Part shown: positions 1-10,733 of the stretch, one piece after another
How the letters are laid out: each line of letters starts with the position of its first letter
Position numbering within the stretch: the stretch's first letter is position 1
Source of the DNA: Apoderus coryli
Lineage: Eukaryota; Arthropoda; Insecta; Coleoptera; Attelabidae
Assembly (NCBI GenBank): GCA_911728435.2
Contig: OU452201.1
Location: 28,458,001 to 28,522,000 of the forward strand
DNA: 64,000 nucleotides
Direction of reading: 5' to 3'
Program-made: the position numbers and the translations under genes
Notes under the pieces: generated by a model
Seen by the model: only the letters and a program-made list of their open reading frames with translations
Told to the model about the DNA's origin: nothing
The model's database searches: none

Positions 1-3000
1 TATAGTGAAGCACGCCAATAAACCCAGGGGATCGAATAAAGTCATAACATCTCTTAAAACGGATCTTTTTGTGATTTGTGCGTTTCCATCACCACATTTT
101 CCTTTAAATAAAAATTGATCTTTTACAGAATCCCATAGCATACCCAGTACTCTATTTGTTTCTGAATTATCTATAATTTTAGGGGTCATTAAATCTTCTG
201 GTGATAATTTTTTACGTAATAATGTAGAATTACTTGTCCAATTCATAATCTCGAACCCCCCAAGAGATAAAGTTCTTTTCACTTTTAAGACTGTTTTCAA
301 AGCTTCTTCTTCAGTATCTCTCGAATCCAAATAATCATCTACGTAAAATTTTTTTGTTATAGCTATTAAAATGTCTTCATCACCAGCAAGTTCTTCTGCA
401 TTCTTATTCTTTATAAACTGTGCACACGAAGGCGAGCAGGTTGCCCCAAATGTCATTACCTTCATCTGATATACGTCGGGTTCTCTTTCTATTTCCAAAT
501 CACGCCATAAAAATCTCTGGGCGCACCTGTCTTCATTTCTTATAACTACCTGGTGAAACATTTCCCGGATATCTCCACAAAATGCAAATTGTCTTTGTCT
601 AAATTTCAAAAGGATTCCCACTAAAGGCTGTAACAAATCTGGCCCTGATAGCAAATTATCATTAAGGCTTTCCCCATGCGACTTAGCTGCTGCATCAAAG
701 ACCAATCTAATCTTTCCCGGTTTATTGACATTTTCTACCCCAAAGTGTGGTAAATACCAAGTTCGTGGACCTTCATTCAATGCCTCGGCTTCAGTCAATT
801 TTTCGGCATATCCTTTCGTTATATAGCTTAAAATTTTCTCGTTATACTGTTCCCCGAACTTGCTGTTTTTTATACATTTCTTCTCTACGCACTTTAATCG
901 TTGCATCGCCATATTTTTACTGTTCGGAAGATGTACATTCTCGTCTTTCCATAACAATCCTATTTCAAATCTTTTGCCTATTCTTCTTGCCGTTTTGTTC
1001 ATAATATCTAATGCTAAATTGTCAGCTTCCTTTAACTTTTTGGGAGAAATCACTACTCCAAAATCTTCAGTCGAAAAGGATTTTTTCATCATTTCTAACA
1101 TTTCCTCTTCAATAATTTTTTGTTCTGTATGGAAAATATGTAAAGTATGCGCTTGTAATCCTCTTGTGTTTTGTACTAAACTAGGACCGTGTAGAGACCA
1201 TCCTAATTTACATCTGGTCGCCATTGGTAAATTTTCTGCGCCTGATCTAATCTCTTCTGCTGCGATTAGATTTATATGGTCTTGACCAATTAAAATAGCT
1301 GGTTTTTCATTTATAAAATCTAAAATTGGTAAGTTTTGTAAGTGTTCACATTTATTCCAATATTTCATTTGAACAGTTTGTAACGGTAACGACAAATTTT
1401 CTACAGTTCTTGCATTATTTAAATTGTACAAAATGTGCTTACCACTGGGTGATATTTTCAGATTCACTTTCTCTGAATTTTCTTGGCGGGAAACTACTTC
1501 ATTGGTCCATTGTAAACATAGTGATTCCCTTTTTCCACTTATGCCAAGCTTTTCTACAATTCGTTTATCGATCAATGACACTGTTGAAGCCTCATCGCAT
1601 AATGCAAGAACGTTTAAGTTCGAACCTGATCCATGAATTGTTATGGGTACCATTCGTAACAAAACTTGGCGTAAATTATGACGTACAGCACATACTATCT
1701 CTTCTGTATTTTCAGATTGAGCGTTATTTACCTCTTCACTATTTTTCTTATCCATAGATGTTTTGTGCAAACAACGGTGGTGGAACAATTTGCAGCCATT
1801 TACACCACAACTTTTCTTATTTCGGCATCTAAATCTGGTGTGACTTTTCTGAAGACAGATAAAACATAATTTATTTTCGGTTACTACTTTCCAACGAGTA
1901 TCAATGTCATCACTATCAAGTTTTGGACAATTTCCTGTATGTTTGTTTTGCTTACAATAACAACATATTTCTAAAAAACCTACATCACTTGTTTTAAATA
2001 TTTTTTCTGTCCTTTTTGATTGAAACTTTTGAAACCGTGGCTTTTCATATTTTTCAAAGGTTGAAACATTTTTTGATGAAGTGACATTACAAGCAGCTTC
2101 AGCAGTTTCATTCAACCATACTGAGAAATCTTCTAAATTTACGTTTCCTTCCTTTTTGACAACAATTTCTCCCCATTTTAACTTTAACAAATCCGGAAGT
2201 TTGTTTAGAAGATCTTTTAACAAATGTGGATTGTGAATATGTCCTTTATAATTTAATGTCTGCATCGTCGCCACGAAATTTGCTACCTCATTTGAAAACT
2301 GAATTATCTTTTCAACATTATTATCCCTGATGAAAGCCAAATCTCGAATTTTTGTCAAAATTGAATCAACAATATATTCAGGTCTACCGAATCTCATTTT
2401 TAACGTTCTCATAATTAAATCTACATTATTTGTCGTTAAAATCATACCTGACACTGCTGTTCTTGCCTCACCTCTCAGACATTTCTGTAATTTTATAATT
2501 ATTTCTTCATTACTGTAGTCGCACATACTTGAAAGTTGCAAGAAATGTTTGTAAAACAATGGCCATTCTTCTGGGTTCCCATCAAAATACGGAAAATCCT
2601 TCGCAATTGTTTGACGAGCTAAAAACTTGTCGTGATTTTCAGATTTTGAATTCGTTTGTACATTATTATTTACAGATTTCAAGACATTTGTCAAAGTTTC
2701 GCATAATAATTTAACATCACTACTATTGGTAACTTCTGTCTTACCTGTAGCAACAATATCATTTTCTAAATTTACATTTTCAGCCAAAATTTCATTCGTT
2801 TTTGTTTTTTCCACCCAATCACTTATATACGCAGATTTTGACATATTATTCTCACCATCATTAATTATAACTGTAGGATATAAACAAGCTTCATTTTCTC
2901 GTGAACCTGTCTTACTACAACTACCACTTTCTTCTTGTTCATCTATTTCTGCAGCCTTCAATTCAAACTCCATTTCCAACAGACGCTGGTTTCTTAAAAT

Positions 3001-3312
3001 TTCTTGCTTCTGTTTATCAAGCTCTTGTCTTTTCTTCTCAGTTTCAATGGCTAATCGAAGTTTTTCAATACTATTTCTGGATCGTTTTGAACCGCTACTT
3101 TGACTCAACTGTACTGATCTCACAGTTTTTGCAGTACCCAACGTATCTCCAGCAGTATTATCGACAACGCATTGAATTTCCCCACTTTTTGATCCTGCGG
3201 CTGTCGCACATTGATTTTCGACGCCAAAATTTTCTGGCCATATAAATGCGCTTGACAGATTTCTATTTATTCCCGCTGTGGTTCTTTTCTCTCTGGTTTC
3301 TTCGTGTTCCAT
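1..3312 (-). CDS. BEL/Pao retrotransposon Gag-Pol polyprotein, partial (runs off left edge)
   Basis: An open frame of 1104 codons starts at the ATG at 3312-3310 and reaches base 1 without a stop; I checked every in-frame triplet. Order of domains: a charged N-terminal region with a Glu/Lys-rich coiled-coil-like stretch (about residues 95-145); a gag-like region of the DUF1759 type near 235-400 (motif FPYFDGNPEEWPLFYKHFLQ); two zinc knuckles (first CCYCKQNKHTGNC, Cys450-Cys462, second CFICLQKSHTRFRC about 30 residues later); a retropepsin-like protease with catalytic Asp573 in LCDEASTVSLI; and a reverse transcriptase with LVFDAAAKSHGESLND, GDIREMFHQV and YVDD at 990-993. The frame is still open at FDPLGLL, the start of the Pao-type connection region. 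RNase H and integrase would lie left of base 1. The gag-pol fusion in one frame is usual for BEL/Pao. Lack of any stop or frameshift suggests a young, possibly active insertion. Family assignment is confident; the exact lineage is not. Confidence 0.93.
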   Translation of the reverse strand, partial: MEHEETREKRTTAGINRNLSSAFIWPENFGVENQCATAAGSKSGEIQCVVDNTAGDTLGTAKTVRSVQLSQSSGSKRSRNSIEKLRLAIETEKKRQELDKQKQEILRNQRLLEMEFELKAAEIDEQEESGSCSKTGSRENEACLYPTVIINDGENNMSKSAYISDWVEKTKTNEILAENVNLENDIVATGKTEVTNSSDVKLLCETLTNVLKSVNNNVQTNSKSENHDKFLARQTIAKDFPYFDGNPEEWPLFYKHFLQLSSMCDYSNEEIIIKLQKCLRGEARTAVSGMILTTNNVDLIMRTLKMRFGRPEYIVDSILTKIRDLAFIRDNNVEKIIQFSNEVANFVATMQTLNYKGHIHNPHLLKDLLNKLPDLLKLKWGEIVVKKEGNVNLEDFSVWLNETAEAACNVTSSKNVSTFEKYEKPRFQKFQSKRTEKIFKTSDVGFLEICCYCKQNKHTGNCPKLDSDDIDTRWKVVTENKLCFICLQKSHTRFRCRNKKSCGVNGCKLFHHRCLHKTSMDKKNSEEVNNAQSENTEEIVCAVRHNLRQVLLRMVPITIHGSGSNLNVLALCDEASTVSLIDKRIVEKLGISGKRESLCLQWTNEVVSRQENSEKVNLKISPSGKHILYNLNNARTVENLSLPLQTVQMKYWNKCEHLQNLPILDFINEKPAILIGQDHINLIAAEEIRSGAENLPMATRCKLGWSLHGPSLVQNTRGLQAHTLHIFHTEQKIIEEEMLEMMKKSFSTEDFGVVISPKKLKEADNLALDIMNKTARRIGKRFEIGLLWKDENVHLPNSKNMAMQRLKCVEKKCIKNSKFGEQYNEKILSYITKGYAEKLTEAEALNEGPRTWYLPHFGVENVNKPGKIRLVFDAAAKSHGESLNDNLLSGPDLLQPLVGILLKFRQRQFAFCGDIREMFHQVVIRNEDRCAQRFLWRDLEIEREPDVYQMKVMTFGATCSPSCAQFIKNKNAEELAGDEDILIAITKKFYVDDYLDSRDTEEEALKTVLKVKRTLSLGGFEIMNWTSNSTLLRKKLSPEDLMTPKIIDNSETNRVLGMLWDSVKDQFLFKGKCGDGNAQITKRSVLRDVMTLFDPLGLLACFTI

Positions 3313-3315
3313 AGT

Positions 3316-3331
3316 TAGTCGAGGGTCACCA
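3316..3331 (-). other. Putative primer-binding site of the BEL/Pao element
   Basis: On the minus strand the sequence TGGTGACCCTCGACTA lies 4 nt before the polyprotein ATG and about 3 nt after a putative LTR end (ATAACA). It starts with TGG, the complement of a tRNA 3' CCA, in the position expected for a tRNA primer site. The primer tRNA was not identified. Confidence 0.6.
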
Positions 3332-3334
3332 AAT

Positions 3335-3664
3335 TGTTATTTTTATTTCGAATAACAAGATTTCAATGATTTTCTTTTAATTTTACTTCAAAAATTCTTC
3401 TTCTTTTCTCTGACGTTTTTCTTGACAATTCAATCATTAATTCATTTTTTCTATCAACAATAACAACTTACTGGATATATCAAATTATACCTAGTGTCAA
3501 CATTAACATTATTTAAATTATATACATCGTGTTCTTTTAAAATATGAAACGATAACAAATAAAAACAACAATAGTTTATTAGAACCAAATCAGATTTGGT
3601 TACTAAATGGGAGTATTTCTAGCTTCTTGACACGAGTCAAGTGCTGCTGTACCTACCTTTTACA
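3335..3664 (-). repeat. Probable 5' LTR of the BEL/Pao element; outer boundary uncertain
   Basis: Non-coding sequence immediately upstream of the primer-binding site in element orientation. The inner boundary at 3335 (LTR ending in ...ACA) is supported by the primer site. The outer boundary is a guess: the first well-placed TGT start on the minus strand is at 3664, but the LTR could extend to about 3780. The 3' LTR lies outside the window, so the repeat cannot be confirmed here. Confidence 0.4.
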
Positions 3665-4237
3665 GAAATCATTCTTAAAAACTTTTGCATTATCCCAACA
3701 AGCTGGTCACTACTACTGTCATAGTTACCTACTTCAAAAGAAGTAAGAAATAAGTATATTTCTGTTACGTCCGTACCAAAAGTTAATTTGCCATTGCTGT
3801 ATAATATATACAGGGTGTCCTACGGTGGCAACCCATTAGATTATTTCAGAAACTACTTCGAATTGAATTTTGAAAATTTCAGTGTCTATATTGTCAAATA
3901 TGCTCTACTCAAATAATATAATAGCAACGGCATAGCACTTCCGGTTATACCGGAAGTTGATGGCAACTTTGTTATTTTAAATGCAACACCCTATATATTA
4001 TTACATTTTTGGATTCTAAATAAGAGTTCAGACATATTTCATGTAACATGTCCTATACCTAACGTCAGTCGTTTCTGACTTATATCAAGATTTATGGTCA
4101 AAATTGACAGTTTAGGGCTCCATAAGAATTCCGTTTTTTCCTTGTAAATCAGTATTTAATAATTATTTTGCAGGTATTTTCTTATCAAGTGGGATCTTCT
4201 TTTTCGAATTGACAAGACATTTTCTGATTAGTTTATA

Positions 4238-5672
4238 CAGGGTGGTCAAAAAATTATATTGAAAACGGTTCAAGAAAAACAGATGAAAGTCAATTTTTTT
4301 AAATGGAATGGGCATATTATTATTATTTTATCTTCCTTAGCATTAAAAAATAATGCGATTTTGTAATAGGTTATCATTTTCTAAAATGCATAGTTTTCGA
4401 AATATCGTCATTTTAAATTTTTCTGCAGCGCCTACCCTTGTCTCTCTGGAAGCTAGCTAATTAATTTAGTTAGCCATGAAATTATTGTCATTTTAACGTC
4501 AAACTAAACGTCAAATTAATAAAAATGAAAAATACTCATTGATATTATAAATTTATTATTAATTCATGGAGAATAAAACAAAGTGATTAATATCACCTAT
4601 AGAGTATTTAACGAGAGAAACCCCCATTTGCTAACGATGACTAGAGTAATTAGGAAGAATTTTGAGAAATCATTTAGAGTAGGTTGGGAGGTATACAAAT
4701 CAAGTAGGTACCAAAAACGTTCACACTAAATTTATTTTGAAAATTTCGTTCACGAATAGCGTGCGGATTCTCAGAAGCCCAAAAATGGCTATTTTGTCTA
4801 TTAACGATTCCATCTCTCGAAAATTTCGACTCATCTGTCCAAATGACTTTTTGCAGAAACCCAGGATCTTCTTGCGTTCGTGTTAAAATGGTTTCGCAGA
4901 ACCGTACACGTCGTTCGGCATCACCTGCTTCCAGAGCACAAATATATTTGAATTTAAATGGATGTAAACCACTACTTTTTAATATTTTTTGGACAGAGGA
5001 TTTTGAAATTCCTAGATCTTGTTCAGCAGCACGCACTGATGATTCAGGATATGTATTAAAATATGCCAAAACATTTACCACATTATGCTCATTTGTAGTT
5101 ACAGGTTTTTGTAGTACTCGATTTGCATGACACTGCCCCCAACGTATTTGATTTCTCAAAATTCCTATTAATTTTTCTCTAGTCATTGTTGGCAAATGCG
5201 GGTTTCTCTCGTTAAATACTCTCCAGGTTCTATTAATCACTTTGTTACATTCTCCATGGATTAATAATACATTTACAATATCAGCATATGAATAAATATT
5301 TTCCATTTTGTAATAGTTATTGTAAAATATAATGGTCACAAATATTGATAAATAACGACTGTTTGGATAGCAACAACTAATTTCATATTAGGTTTGACGT
5401 TTATACTAATTCAGAGCAATGTCATTATTTTCATGGCTAACTAAATTAATTAGCTAGCTTCCAGAGAGACACCGGTAGGCGCTGCAGAAAAATTGAAAAT
5501 GACGATATTTCGAAAACTATGCATTTTAGAAAATGATAACCTATTACAAAATTGCATTATTTTTTAATGCTAAGGAAGATAACATAATAATAATATACCC
5601 ATTCCATTTGAAAAAATTGACTTTCAACTGTTTTTCTTGAACCGGTTTCAATATAATTTTTTGGCCACCCTG
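4238..5672 (-). mobile_element. Inner mariner-type element of the composite, copy 1
   Basis: Both ends read CAGGGTGGTC(A)... inward and are bordered by TA (4236-4237, 5673-5674). The length of 1435 bp is near that of a full Tc1/mariner unit, but the transposase gene is incomplete and the arms carry an inverted duplicate of its 5' end. The inner element sits at the symmetry centre of the outer palindrome. Confidence 0.8.
4674..5339 (-). pseudogene. Truncated Tc1/mariner-type transposase inside the composite element
   Basis: The frame begins at 5339, but the likely start is the second Met (MENIYSYADIV, codon at 5306). An N-terminal helix-turn-helix DNA-binding region (about residues 14-75) contains the insect-transposase pattern VLLIHGECN...ARVF-like. 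A second helix-turn-helix follows around 95-130 (SVRAAEQDLGISKSSVQKIL), then the start of the DDE domain with the first catalytic Asp169 in VIWTDESKF. The gene stops being homologous after SVNVFG (residue 210), and the last 11 residues come from the inverted arm. The second Asp and third acidic residue are missing, so this copy cannot make a working transposase. The family is that of insect DDE_3 transposases with an N-terminal DUF4817-like domain. It would need a transposase supplied by another copy to move. Confidence 0.85.
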
Positions 5673-6098
5673 TATAAACTAATCAGAAATTGTCTTGTTA
5701 ATTCGAAAAAGAAGATCTCACCTGATAAGAAAATACATGCAAAATAATTATTAAATACTGATTTACAAGGAAAAAACGGAATTCTTATGGAGCCCTAAAC
5801 TGTCAATTTTGACATAAATCTTGATATAAATCAAAAACGACTGACGTTAGGTATAGGACATGATACATGAAATATGTCTGAACTCTTATTTAGAATCCAA
5901 AAATATAATAATATATAGGGTATTCCATTTAAAATAACAAAGTTGCCAACAACTTCCGGTATAACCGGAAGTGCTATGCCGTTGCTATTATATTATTTGA
6001 GTAGAGCATATTTGGCAATATAGACACTGAAATTTTCAAAATTCAATTCGAAGTAGTTTCTGAAATAATCTAATGGGTTGCCACCGTAGGACACCCTG

Positions 6099-6427
6099 TA
6101 TATAACATATGGATATGTAGTAGTATATTTTTTCTATCACGACCGTATCAAAAGTTTATAATAGAAAGCTATGTATTCTTATGAGACATTGTCTAGTATG
6201 CTAGGCCGGGTGCTTTTTGCACGAGTCGTATACGTACTGCGTACGGATGTGTCTTTAACTTGTATTTAAAAATAAACATAATATATGTGTGTGTATAAAT
6301 TAAAGTACGTGGTATTATATTTCTGTTACGACCGTATCAAAAGTTTAGCGAGCATTATGTTAGTAATAATAGGTCGCATGTATTTCTGCAACATTAACAT
6401 TAACCTATATCTCTTATATTATAACAA
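6099..6427. other. AT-rich flank with repeated 25-bp motif
   Basis: No gene is visible. The motif CACGACCGTATCAAAAGTTT occurs at about 6135, and close relatives (TTACGACCGTATCAAAAGTT and TTACGTCCGTACCAAAAGTT) lie at about 6325 and 3766, on both sides of the composite element. A hairpin-like GTGCTTTTTGCAC lies at about 6209. Confidence 0.5.
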
Positions 6428-6429
6428 AG

Positions 6430-6626
6430 TGTCTGTGTCGTCATTCGTAGAGCGTGCGCTTTGCATGCGGAAGTTTCTGGGTTCGAATCTCAGCTCTGGC
6501 AAGTTTTTATTTCTAATTTTCGAATAAAGTAGTGAGTTTATTAGGTTAGTTTATTGGAGATAATAAAAATAATACAATAATAATAATTTTAAAAATTCTG
6601 GTTGGTTACGCAGGACATATATTTCA
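6430..6626 (+). repeat. tRNA-derived SINE, copy 1 (3'-truncated)
   Basis: The head resembles a tRNA: a box A-like segment at about 6440 (TCGTAGAGCGTGCG) and a clear box B (GGGTTCGAATC, 6479-6489), followed by AATTTTCGAATAAA and a body shared in inverted orientation with copies at 32.5, 41.7 and 60.5 kb. The body ends near GTTACGCAGGACATATATTT. It would be transcribed by RNA polymerase III from the internal boxes. It is not a functional tRNA because the cloverleaf arms do not close. Confidence 0.8.
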
Positions 6627-6904
6627 GTTTTTTAATACAAGGAATCTTTAATAACTGAATTTTTTGGGATATCCTAGTGGTTATAGACCTACTTTCGGTA
6701 TCGCATATTACCGTAGTTAATATTCGGTGCTTTAGACGCCTATGTATATTTTTTAACAAATATTAAAGCAGGGTATTTGAAAAAAGGGTATATAGTCAAA
6801 TTGAAAAAAGTATGAAAATGCAAGCCCCAATTTTTATATATTTTTTTTCATAAAAAATAACGCCATGTTTATGCCTATTCCAAAAATTTATAGTTTTCAA
6901 AATA

Positions 6905-9270
6905 TTATAATAATAATAATAATTCTTTATTGCCCAACAGTATACCTAATACCATTTACAGAGCAAGTAATCAAACTATTACAAAAATAAACATGTATTT
7001 ATACAAAAATACTTAACACAACATTAACAAACAAAATGAAAAACTTAACGCTAGATATCAACGCACTTTAGAACTAATCCCCATCAAAAACCTACCCTCA
7101 AAAAGAAAAAGAAAAATATGTTTTCTTGATACTTATCAAAATATTAACTTAGTTAATAAAATATCACATTACAATCTCATAATGAATGCCTACTAAACAA
7201 TGGTACAGCAGCCGATGCAATATCGCCCAGTGCATCGAAATTAATGTCGCAAACATCACATATGCGATTAAACGTATTACACATATTAAATATAGGCGAT
7301 CTAAACAGTAAATTAACTATATTATTGTAAAAGATCAAATTATTTCTGGCACTCATTCGAGGTACCGAAAAGCTAATCTGCTCCAGAAGATTACTACAAC
7401 ATATAGAACAGTATTCCAATTTAGAACGAACAAAGGTGTAGTATAATAACTTTATGCGGTTTAAATCATGAAAGGGTCTGGAGAATCGGACCACAAAGCG
7501 ATATGTTCGAAGGGCACTGCTCACCCTCGACCGAATATGGTCATTAAAAGAAATTTTAGAGTCGAAACATACTCCCAGGTCATCCATTGAATCAAAACGT
7601 GAAACAAAAACGTTATCTATGCTATAATTATAAGTTACAGGTGTTCTCTTTCGTGCAATTGTAACCACCTTGCATTTGTTCAAATATAAGCAGTTTGCGG
7701 TACACCAAAGTCTTATATTGTTCAGACATAATTGTAAGTTTTCACAGTCCTACGCACTGTATATCGATTTAAATATCTTAACATCATCGGCAAAAAAGAG
7801 AGCAGAACATTGCAGATTCAGAGCCAGATCATTGATGAAAATCAAAAACAAAAGTGGACCTAATTGGACCCTTGAGGCACTCCCGAGACAGCTTTATAAC
7901 AACGTGAATCGAAACCGTACAACGACACATATTGATATCTCTCAGATAAATAGGAAGATATCAGAGTTACTAAACTCGTCTGGAAACCAAAGGCTTCCAA
8001 CTTCCTCATGAGCAAAACATGATTTATTCTATCGAAAACCTTGGCAAAGTCTGTGTACACTGCATCAACCTGACCAGATCTATCCAACTCTTCGTAAACA
8101 AACTGTGAAAATACAGCCAGATTAGTGACTGTCGATCGCTGCGGCATAAAACCATGCTGCATACTCGTAATCTGATTTCTTACCTGGGGAAAAATGCGAC
8201 CATAAATAACGATCTCAAAGAGCTTTGAAAAATTTGATAATATCGAAATTGGTCTATAATTCGATACAGAATCCCGATCACCACAATTGAAGATAGGACA
8301 CACCTTGGCCTTTTTTCATTTGGTAGGAAATACGAGCTTGAGAATAAGGTTAAAAAGTAAACATAACGGTCGAGCCAAAACATAGGCACTATCTTTTACC
8401 AAAAAAGATGGAATTGCATCGGGTTCAGATGTGAATTTATTTTTGTGATTTTTTGTAGCTAAAATGATATCATCCTCTGTGATAGTACCAACTGATATTC
8501 GACCTCCGGATTCAACTTGAGGTAGAAAAAGGTTGACAATGCTAAAATCATGATCCATGAATACACTCTCAAAGTACTCGGCGAAACTGTCAGATCACTA
8601 ACAACACCGTCACCAAACCTCATAACTCCCGGTATACGAGTAGTTCTGTTACGAGCTCCAACAAATGACCAGAATGCCATTGGGTCTTTTCTAATATTGC
8701 ATTCAACATTTTTAATGTGATTAGTATAATCAATCCTTATCTGGCGCTTGATCAAAGACCTCAGTCTACTAAATTCCTCATAATAAAAACGCAAACCAGT
8801 ACGTTTATAATCCCTTTAGCTTTAAATTTTATATTTGAAATTAGTTGAGAGCCGTACCACCGAGGATACTGATGCCCGAACGTCTTGTAGAGAGGCACCC
8901 ACTTATCGAATATGTTATACAAATCGTTGCATCATCAATATTGCAAATATTCGTCAAGAAATGCCAGTGAAATTCAAGCATATCATTAATAATTAATAGG
9001 AAATTGTACAATTTTAAAAGAGCAGATTATCCCAAGTTATATAATGATATGCTTGAATTTGACTAGCATTTTTTGACGAATATTTGCAATGCTGGGTGGT
9101 ATAAAATATCTTCTTTGATCAGTGGTTGACCGTCTCCTTCAATGCGGCAAGAAATATTTGATATTACCAGATCCAACAATCTACCCTTTTGATTCAGAAC
9201 TGCATTAAACTGAGAACAATTCATTACATTAAGAAATCCATCAATAGCGTACATAAATATTGACAATTTA
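6905..9270 (-). pseudogene. Jockey-like LINE ORF2, 5'-truncated and frameshifted
   Basis: Read on the minus strand, the pieces follow the order of a non-LTR retrotransposon ORF2. The end of the apurinic-type endonuclease is at 9063-9266 (GRLLDLVISN, DILYHPALQI). A linker follows at 8459-8794 (NIRKDPMAFWSFVGARNRT). The reverse transcriptase begins at 8316-8558 and continues at 7860-8303 (NYRPISILSNFSKLFE, YTDFAKVFDRINH, AVSGVPQGSN). The catalytic FADD motif is at about 7785 in a shifted frame, and the C-terminal part is at 7177-7683 (DDLGVCFDSKISFNDHI, YYTFVRSKLEYCS). Several frameshifts and stops separate them. The 3' end is a TAA-repeat tail at about 6905-6925. The same family occurs at 34.4-36.4 kb. 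Confidence 0.88.
8941..9089. repeat. 48-bp inverted repeat inside the LINE
   Basis: 8941-8988 (TTGCAAATATTCGTCAAG...) is repeated in inverse at 9042-9089 with few differences. The right arm is LINE endonuclease coding sequence (around the DILYHPALQIFVK region), so the left arm is an inverted duplicate of LINE sequence with a 53-bp spacer. Confidence 0.75.
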
Positions 9271-10733
9271 ACATTTTTCTATTACAATAGTGATTGGTCT
9301 TTGACATTTAATATATTCTAGTTGGCCCTGATAGCTTTAGAAAGCAAATGAATATGACACTTGTCACAAATAATCAATGCAGCGTCAATGCAAACGTGAA
9401 ATCGAAGTAATATAGGTAGATAAACTATTAGTAGGCTATGTCCCACGCTAGTTTTATAGAGCGGTCGCGGCGGCAACACAGTTCGAACTATGCCAACATA
9501 ATATAGTCAATACAGCCTTGAAATGTAGGCCACCACCGGGTGCATTTTGCACAAGCAGGCAAAGCACTCTAGAAATATATAGGGTAAAGAATTATATGTA
9601 TACATAAAGGTCGACGAACTTAGGCTCAGCTCCTAACATTCCGGGTAAAATGGTTTCCGGTCCACTTTTCCAATACGAGCAAATTACGAGTACTACAGCT
9701 ATGTATTATGTTCATAAATCTTAACAAAGATTAATGTATATTAATCTTTGACCTTAACAACAATAATAATAATAGTTTCTAAGACGTATAGTACATCAAC
9801 AAATATGTGCGTTTACTTTATAAAACTATTTCCGAAAATGCACCCCTAAAGAGCCCATAGAAGATTACACGCTAAAATCGTTTTTTGGCAATTAACTACT
9901 GTCAAAGGGAGCTTAATGCAATTTGTCATATGGGCATCGTTTTTAATGAGAAATGCAACCAATATGTCGGAACCTTCACAGTTTATTCAGAGGCGTAACT
10001 TACGAGGGAGCTGGAATGGTTTAATCACCATATTTTTTGTGAGTACCTAGTATTATCTAAAAAACGTATCATAAAGATCAAAGGTTGATTTATTTTCCAT
10101 AAAAAAGTACTCTTCTCAAAATGTTTTAAACTTGACAGTTTTGGGTAATTTACATGTGAATGTTGAAGAGTTTTTCAAGCTCTTTCAATTAGGTTTTTTG
10201 AGATAATATTACTCACAACAAAAATATGGAGATTAAACCATTCCAAGTCCCCTACAAAATAAACTTGGTTAAATTAAGTTTATGTTTAGTTACACATCTG
10301 CACATGTGTTGGGCGCAAATATATTTTGGATTAATTACGTTATTGGGCGAATAACGAGTACGTGGTGGATGATAGCGATAATTTCAAAAAAAGTCTTCTT
10401 GGAATGCATGGACTTCGTGGTCTATTTTATTTGTTTTTTCTATGACTATACTGCAGATTACATTTATTTATTTATTCATTTCGTGCTAGTACATAGATAA
10501 ATGCTTACACTCGTCACAATATAGTAATATAATATATAATAAAATAAACACATTAATTATAAACACAAATTTGCAACAATTCAGAAAATGCTGATATTTT
10601 TTACTAAATATAGTAACCAATCAAATTACTTAATTTTAAGTCATGTGTCAAATTTCATCCAATCACCTCTGGATTACAGCGAGAATACCCTACATGTGGT
10701 GTTTATAGTTTGGTGTTTTTTTATTAAAAATTA
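9271..10733. other. Intergenic, no gene seen
   Basis: AT-rich sequence without a convincing reading frame. It holds a perfect 11-bp stem with 4-nt loop at 9725-9750 (CAAAGATTAAT/ATTAATCTTTG); its stem shares the CAAAGATTAAT word with the 31-bp inverted repeat at 15.4 and 18.2 kb. The short frame at 10282-10500 has no recognisable similarity and is probably chance. Confidence 0.5.

Larger units (their letters stand above)
3811..6098. mobile_element. Composite mariner/Tc1-type element with nested long inverted repeats, copy 1
   Basis: The element begins CAGGGTGTCCTACGGTGGCA and ends with the inverse, with TA on both sides (3809-3810, 6099-6100), as expected for Tc1/mariner integration. The inverted arms are about 875-940 bp each (3811 to about 4685, and about 5160 to 6098). 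Inside each arm, at 4238 and 5672, lies a second terminus CAGGGTGGTCAAAAAATTATATTG and its inverse, also bordered by TA. The structure is therefore a 1435-bp inner element (4238-5672) with about 425-bp outer arms. Removing the inner element leaves an almost perfect palindrome centred on TTTATAAA. The inverted arms run into the 5' part of the transposase gene, so that part exists twice in opposite orientation. Confidence 0.88.

Noticed and set aside
747..3245. Many plus-strand reading frames of 60-140 codons over the left end
   Set aside because: They lie opposite the uninterrupted 1104-codon BEL/Pao frame, and their translations have no domains; they are antisense shadows.
6440..6505. tRNA gene at 6.44 kb
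   Set aside because: Boxes A and B are present, but the acceptor and anticodon arms do not pair and the sequence continues into a shared SINE body.
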